In this document: positions 6,906 through 10,270 of the stretch, piece by piece | How positions within the stretch are numbered: position 1 is the first letter of the stretch | Layout: each line of letters opens with the position of its first letter | NCBI GenBank assembly: GCA_023299965.1 | Contig: JALZVN010000100.1 | Coordinates: forward strand, 1-10,270 | Direction: 5' to 3' | DNA from: Saprospiraceae bacterium | Lineage (GTDB): Bacteria > Bacteroidota > Bacteroidia > Chitinophagales > Saprospiraceae | DNA length: 10,270 nucleotides | Notes under the pieces: generated by a model | Told to the model about the DNA's origin: nothing | Databases searched by the model: none | The model's input: the letters and a program-made list of their open reading frames with translations, nothing else | Made by a program: the position numbers and the translations under genes

Positions 6906-7967
6906 ATGCTTAAATGGGGAGTGTTAGGAACAGGCGAAGTGGCATTTGATGTAGCCTATGCCATCAATTTTGTTCCCAATAATGCAGTAAAGGGGGTGGC
7001 TTCGCGAAAAAGTGAGAATGCGAAGTGGTTTGTAGAGAACTTCAAAGACGCAAAGGCTTTTGAGAGCTTTGATGCACTCATCAATGATCCTGATATTGAC
7101 ATCATCTATGTCGCAACCCCAAATTCTACCCATGCTGATATGATGCGCAAGTGCATTGCTGCAGGAAAGCATATTCTATGTGAAAAACCATTCTGCCTCC
7201 ATGAAGGGGAAGGTCTTGAAATCAAAAAAATGGCTAATAATGCAAACTTATTCTGCATGGAAGCCCTTTGGACAAGATTTATTCCGGCTACCCAGCAAGT
7301 GATAAATAAGGTAAAAAACGGAAAAATTGGTCAACTACGCTTTGTTAAAGGCAGTTTTGGGCACATTTTTAACAAAAGCCGGTGTTTTGATAAAGATCTT
7401 GGTGGTGGCGTTTTATTCGATTTGGGGATGTATCTGATCAGCCTAAGCTATCCCATCCTAGGAATGCCTGATGACTACAAATTTGCCCCAAGCTACGGAT
7501 CTTCAAAAGTAGATGAACAAGCTAGTTTTACTTTTAGTTATAAAAGCGGTATTATTGCATCATTCCAATGCAGCTTTCTCAACGATCTTGAGAATACACT
7601 TGAATTTTATGGCGACAGTGGGATATTAAAATTAGGACCTCCTTTTTATAGAACATCACAAATTAGTTTTGATGCTCAACACTCACCTACTGGTGAACAC
7701 CAAAAGGAGAAACGTAAAAATCCATATGGCTATCCGGGACCTATGCGCCAAGCACCTTACTTTAAGGAACGATTGAAGCCATTACTACCTTCAAAAACTA
7801 AAGTCAGTAATGTTCCTTTTAAAGGAAATGGATACCATTACGAAATTGAAGAAGTCTATAATTGCATTCAAAGTGGCAAGATAGAAAGTGATATTCTCCC
7901 GCTAGATCAAAGCATCAAAGTGGTTGAAATAATGAACAAATTATATAAATCTGAACCAGTCGTATAA
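6906..7967 (+). CDS. Gfo/Idh/MocA-family NAD(P)-dependent oxidoreductase (dihydrodiol dehydrogenase-like)
   Basis: This 353-residue protein has an N-terminal Rossmann domain with the dinucleotide motif GVLGTGEVA (5-13). YVATPNSTHADM follows at about 68-79. The family's EKP motif (93-95, in ILCEKPF) carries the lysine that helps bind cofactor and substrate. The C-terminal alpha/beta domain includes MEALWTRFIPA (118-128) and GGGVLFDLGMY (166-176). These segments resemble the dihydrodiol dehydrogenase/D-xylose dehydrogenase branch of the family. Such enzymes oxidise or reduce a carbon of a sugar, polyol or diol using NAD(P); the substrate here cannot be read from sequence. No signal peptide is present, so it is cytoplasmic. 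The start is the first ATG after the -7 box at 6830. Its stop codon directly abuts the start of a second family member, so the two are translationally coupled. Confidence 0.88.
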   Translation: MLKWGVLGTGEVAFDVAYAINFVPNNAVKGVASRKSENAKWFVENFKDAKAFESFDALINDPDIDIIYVATPNSTHADMMRKCIAAGKHILCEKPFCLHEGEGLEIKKMANNANLFCMEALWTRFIPATQQVINKVKNGKIGQLRFVKGSFGHIFNKSRCFDKDLGGGVLFDLGMYLISLSYPILGMPDDYKFAPSYGSSKVDEQASFTFSYKSGIIASFQCSFLNDLENTLEFYGDSGILKLGPPFYRTSQISFDAQHSPTGEHQKEKRKNPYGYPGPMRQAPYFKERLKPLLPSKTKVSNVPFKGNGYHYEIEEVYNCIQSGKIESDILPLDQSIKVVEIMNKLYKSEPVV

Positions 7968-9143
7968 GTGAGTAAGCGTAAATTAAATGTAGGAATTGTA
8001 GGTTGTGGATTTGTAGTCGACTACTACATGGATACCATATTCAACTACAAACAGTTGAACCTAGTAGGGGTAACGGATATCATCAATGAACGATCCGACA
8101 AGGTAAACGAGCACTACAAAGTTCCTGCCTTCAAAAGTGCTAAGGAACTTGTTGAAAAAACTGATCTTGACATTCTTATCAATCTCACCGACCCGCACAA
8201 TCACTTTGAAGTTACCAAATTAGCATTTGACAACGGCATTCATGTGTATTCTGAAAAGCCAATCACCATGGACATCGAAGAGATTCGTGGTCTATACAAG
8301 ATGGCTGATGAGAAAAACCTCTACCTCAGTACGGCACCTTGCAATCTATTGAGTCCTGCAGCGCAGACATTATTAAAAGCCGTCAAAGGAGGTAAGATTG
8401 GACAAGCAAGAGTTGCTTATGCAGAGATGGATGACGGACCAGTACACTTAATGAATCCTGAAAGATGGAAATCTAAGATGGGTGTTTCATGGCCAATCAA
8501 GGATGAATTTGAGGTAGGTTGCACTCTGGAGCACATCGGCTACGTGAGTAGTTGGTTGATTGCCATGTTCGGAAGGGTAAAAGAAATTACAGCTTTCTCT
8601 GATTGTCTTGATTCGCACAAGTGTTCTGACCTTATCGACCCTATTAACTCGCCTGATTTTTCTATTGCCATTCTGAAGCATGAGTCCGGCGTTGTAAGTA
8701 GAGTGACTAGTGGTATCATGGCACCAAAAAATAGAAGCCTCCAAGTTGTCGGGGACAAAGGAGTCTTAAGCGTGGAAGATACCTGGGATAATTACTGTCC
8801 CGTAAAATTTGAAGAATATACTTCCCTTAAGTTGAAAGCGAAGCGTAAGACCTACATTTCAAAAAATCCACTGTTCAGATTACTTTTTGGTCTCAGAAAA
8901 AAGACCATCACTCCTATCAAGAGAAAACGCTCTCTAAATCCCTTCCATAACAATATGGAAATGGACTTTTGCTTAGGAATTGCTAATCTGGCAGATGCTA
9001 TCTTAAACGATACCAAGCCTACCTTCGATAATGAGTTTTCATTTCACATCAATGAGGTAAGCCTTCACACGCAGTATGCCCTCAACAAGGCTGCAGTCAA
9101 ATTGAGTGACGGCATCAAGGCTAACAAAATCAAAATCTCTTAA
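7968..9143 (+). CDS. second Gfo/Idh/MocA-family oxidoreductase
   Basis: The GTG start is chosen because it abuts the previous gene's stop (TAAGTG), and the Rossmann motif VGIVGCGFVVDYY follows at residues 8-20, the normal distance from the N-terminus. The 391-residue protein carries ITLTDP-like strand residues (INLTDPHNHF, 71-80), the EKP motif (96-98, in YSEKPIT) and GCTLEHIGYV (184-193), where the histidine sits in the position used by many family members for catalysis. It is clearly divergent from its neighbour, so the pair is not a recent duplication. A basic stretch at about 290-322 (many Lys and Arg) is a family-atypical insertion. The two enzymes may act successively on one sugar, such as oxidation then reduction at another carbon, but no transporter, kinase or glycosyltransferase lies next to them to indicate the pathway. 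Confidence 0.85.
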   Translation: MSKRKLNVGIVGCGFVVDYYMDTIFNYKQLNLVGVTDIINERSDKVNEHYKVPAFKSAKELVEKTDLDILINLTDPHNHFEVTKLAFDNGIHVYSEKPITMDIEEIRGLYKMADEKNLYLSTAPCNLLSPAAQTLLKAVKGGKIGQARVAYAEMDDGPVHLMNPERWKSKMGVSWPIKDEFEVGCTLEHIGYVSSWLIAMFGRVKEITAFSDCLDSHKCSDLIDPINSPDFSIAILKHESGVVSRVTSGIMAPKNRSLQVVGDKGVLSVEDTWDNYCPVKFEEYTSLKLKAKRKTYISKNPLFRLLFGLRKKTITPIKRKRSLNPFHNNMEMDFCLGIANLADAILNDTKPTFDNEFSFHINEVSLHTQYALNKAAVKLSDGIKANKIKIS

Positions 9144-9244
9144 GAAAATATGTTCCTTAGGAAATACAATTCTTGGTGCAGTAATCTGTACGTAGATTTC
9201 AAATAGTAATTTATAATTTAGGTGTATATGATTTGGGTGTGCCT

Positions 9245-9273
9245 CTTTCATTCGCTGAAAAAGCGAATGAAAG
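9245..9273. repeat. 12-bp perfect hairpin with GAAAA loop
   Basis: CTTTCATTCGCT (9245-9256) pairs with AGCGAATGAAAG (9262-9273). No T-run follows on either strand, so a standard intrinsic terminator is unlikely. It is the first arm of the structured repeat. Confidence 0.75.
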
Positions 9274-9291
9274 CGGCGGGTCGTTCGTTAG

Positions 9292-9312
9292 CCTGCCTGT
9301 CCGATAGGTAGG
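9292..9312. repeat. CCTGCCT/AGGTAGG hairpin, second copy of the motif at 2627-2645
   Basis: CCTGCCT (9292-9298) pairs with AGGTAGG (9306-9312) with one G-U pair. It shares its left arm and the flanking G residues with the hairpin in the element at 2422-2699. It overlaps, and so cannot coexist with, the longer stem at 9301-9352. Confidence 0.5.
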
Positions 9313-9352
9313 TCCACGTTCACTCTCGTCCTGCGGACCTCTTCCCTATCGG
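9301..9352. repeat. long two-part stem-loop
   Basis: CCGATAGG (9301-9308) pairs with CCTATCGG (9345-9352). After a small internal loop AGGTCC (9310-9315) pairs with GGACCT (9335-9340), giving 14 perfect pairs around a 19-base loop. Confidence 0.65.
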
Positions 9353-9514
9353 TCGAGTAGCTACCACCCCTCACACAAAAAAATCGTACGGATTGTATAT
9401 TTCACCTTAGCTTTTCAAAAGCAATTTTATTCTTAAAAGCGTTAAAGAATCCTCAAAATCTAGTGTTCTAGGCAAGACAAAAAGCTGATATCCAACGCTT
9501 AGTCAAGCAAAATT

Positions 9515-9536
9515 ACTTTAGGCACACAACTTTAGG
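9515..9536 (+). repeat. direct repeat ACTTTAGG x2 upstream of msrA
   Basis: ACTTTAGG occurs at 9515-9522 and again at 9529-9536, 14 bp start to start, ending 46 bp before the msrA ATG. An overlapping short dyad, CACAA (9525-9529) with TTGTG (9538-9542), lies in the same place. The position suits a regulator site, but this is speculative. Confidence 0.3.
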
Positions 9537-9582
9537 ATTGTGAACGTGTTTTATCTACATCAAATAAAAAAATATCTAAATC

Positions 9583-10260
9583 ATGAAATACTTAATTCCA
9601 ATCTTCATTGCAGCAATCGCAGTTGTATTCTTAAGCTGCACCTCTAAAACTTCATCTGTAGAAACAAGTGATGCGAAGGTGGTAAAGGTTATGAATAAGC
9701 CCGAGATGGAAGGTAAAGCAAAAGCATATTTTGCTTCAGGATGCTTTTGGTGCGTAGAAGCAGTTTACGAAAGTGTAAAAGGGGTAGATGAATCTATTTC
9801 TGGCTACTCTGGTGGACATACTAAGAATCCAACTTATGCTAGTTCAAACACTGGAAGAACAGGACATGCAGAAGCGGTAGAGATACACTATGATCCAGAT
9901 GTGGTTAGTTTTGCAAGTTTAGTAGATGTGTACTTTGGTTCACAAAATGTAACGCAAGTTAATGGTCAGGGTCCAGATAGAGGTCCTCAATATAGATCTA
10001 TCATCTTTTACCAAAACGCAGAGGAGAAGAAAATCATAGAGGACAAGATCGCCATGCTTAACAAAGAGCTAGCGCCAGAAAAAGTAGCTGCTGAAGTTAT
10101 GGAGTTTGAAAAGTTCTGGGTTGGCGAAGACTACCACCAAAACTATGAAAGACTTCATCCAAATCAAGGGTATATCAAAGCAGTATCAATCCCAAGACTA
10201 CAGAAATTTCAGGAGAAGTTTCCACACTTATTGAAGGATCATGATCACGCTACTCACTAA
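9583..10260 (+). CDS. msrA: peptide-methionine (S)-S-oxide reductase, predicted lipoprotein
   Basis: MsrA reduces the S-epimer of methionine sulfoxide in oxidised proteins. The catalytic motif GCFWC is at residues 53-57, with nucleophile Cys54 and possible resolving Cys57. Typical family segments follow: VDESISGYSGGHTKNPTY (68-85), GHAEAVEI (94-101), DRGPQYRSIIFY (132-143) and EDYHQNY (182-188). The N-terminus is a hydrophobic signal peptide ending in FLSC, a lipobox with Cys19, so the enzyme should be lipidated and act in the periplasm. There is no acidic run just after Cys19, so surface export is not indicated; that reading is an inference. The only cysteines are 19, 54 and 57, with no C-terminal resolving cysteine. 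No MsrB domain is fused. The 225-residue length is the usual MsrA core plus about 45 residues of leader and linker. The gene is complete and ends 10 bp before the window edge. Confidence 0.95.
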   Translation: MKYLIPIFIAAIAVVFLSCTSKTSSVETSDAKVVKVMNKPEMEGKAKAYFASGCFWCVEAVYESVKGVDESISGYSGGHTKNPTYASSNTGRTGHAEAVEIHYDPDVVSFASLVDVYFGSQNVTQVNGQGPDRGPQYRSIIFYQNAEEKKIIEDKIAMLNKELAPEKVAAEVMEFEKFWVGEDYHQNYERLHPNQGYIKAVSIPRLQKFQEKFPHLLKDHDHATH

Positions 10261-10270
10261 ACGATACCCC

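Larger units (their letters stand above)
9230..9388. repeat. GC-rich multi-hairpin intergenic repeat
   Basis: The block is bounded by weakly complementary ends: GATTTGGGTGTG at 9230-9241 against the reverse complement of 9377-9388, GATTTTTTTGTG, 9 of 12 matching. Inside are hairpins at 9245-9273, 9292-9312 and 9301-9352 and the palindrome GTAGCTAC at 9357-9364. Its base composition contrasts with the AT-rich flanks. The ends TGGGTGTGCC and CCCCTCACACAAAAAAA recall a repeat family I associate with intergenic regions of Flavobacteriia and Cytophagia, from memory and unverified. Confidence 0.5.
9144..9582. other. 439-bp intergenic region carrying a structured repeat
   Basis: No convincing gene is present. 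From left to right it holds an AT-rich stretch (9144-9228), a GC-rich block of nested hairpins (9230-9388), then AT-rich sequence with short repeats leading to msrA. I found no clear intrinsic terminator after the oxidoreductase pair and no clear TAnnTTTG box before msrA. Confidence 0.6.

Noticed and set aside
6924..7172. Minus-strand open frame inside the first oxidoreductase
   Set aside because: Antisense to the conserved Rossmann domain, with no independent support.
8487..8758. Two overlapping minus-strand open frames inside the second oxidoreductase
   Set aside because: Antisense to a conserved coding region and mutually overlapping; neither resembles a known protein.
9039..9251. Minus-strand open frame across the end of the second oxidoreductase
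   Set aside because: Half lies antisense to the gene and the rest in AT-rich spacer and repeat sequence; no domain.
9245..9273. Hairpin considered as the terminator of the oxidoreductase pair
   Set aside because: Followed by GC-rich sequence rather than a T-run on both strands.
9437..9500. AAGCGTT and AACGCTT as a long-range inverted repeat
   Set aside because: Seven bases with a 50-base gap and no extension; not distinguishable from chance.

Overview
The window looks like chromosomal DNA of a Bacteroidota bacterium. Three things point there: a GlmU-like hexapeptide-repeat protein of the type found in that phylum, promoter -7 boxes of the form TAnnTTTG, and translation starts without clear Shine-Dalgarno sequences in a moderately AT-rich background. 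I cannot place it below phylum with confidence. Cytophagales or related marine groups would fit the repeat content, but that is an impression. Most of the window is ordinary housekeeping and metabolic sequence. I saw no tRNA, rRNA, CRISPR array, phage gene, toxin-antitoxin pair or defence system.

Layout: (1) Positions 1-2347, plus strand: the 3' part of a GlmU-like sugar-phosphate acyl/nucleotidyltransferase, then, 6 bp on, a spermidine-synthase-fold SAM-dependent protein. After a 94-bp gap with its own -7 box comes a small membrane protein with TPR-like helices. (2) 2372-2404: a strong hairpin flanked by A and T runs, able to terminate transcription in both directions between convergent units. 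(3) 2422-2699: a 278-bp non-coding element with 29-bp imperfect terminal inverted repeats and four internal hairpins or palindromes, resembling a MITE. Its right end supplies the last four codons and the stop of lnt. (4) 2685-6647, minus strand: metG (methionyl-tRNA synthetase) followed 51 bp downstream by lnt (apolipoprotein N-acyltransferase), probably one operon. (5) 6648-6905: divergent promoter region. (6) 6906-9143, plus strand: two Gfo/Idh/MocA-family oxidoreductases whose stop and start codons abut (TAAGTG), a tightly coupled pair of unknown sugar or polyol substrate. (7) 9144-9582: a long non-coding gap with a GC-rich, multi-hairpin repeat and, nearer the next gene, short repeated motifs. 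(8) 9583-10260: msrA, a methionine sulfoxide reductase with a lipoprotein signal peptide.

Functionally, lnt and the MsrA lipoprotein both touch the cell envelope: Lnt N-acylates lipoproteins, and MsrA here is predicted to be one. The GlmU-like protein fits amino-sugar or envelope precursor metabolism. The points most worth following up are the two non-coding repeats, which share a CCTGCCT hairpin, and the apparent capture of the lnt stop codon by a mobile-element end.
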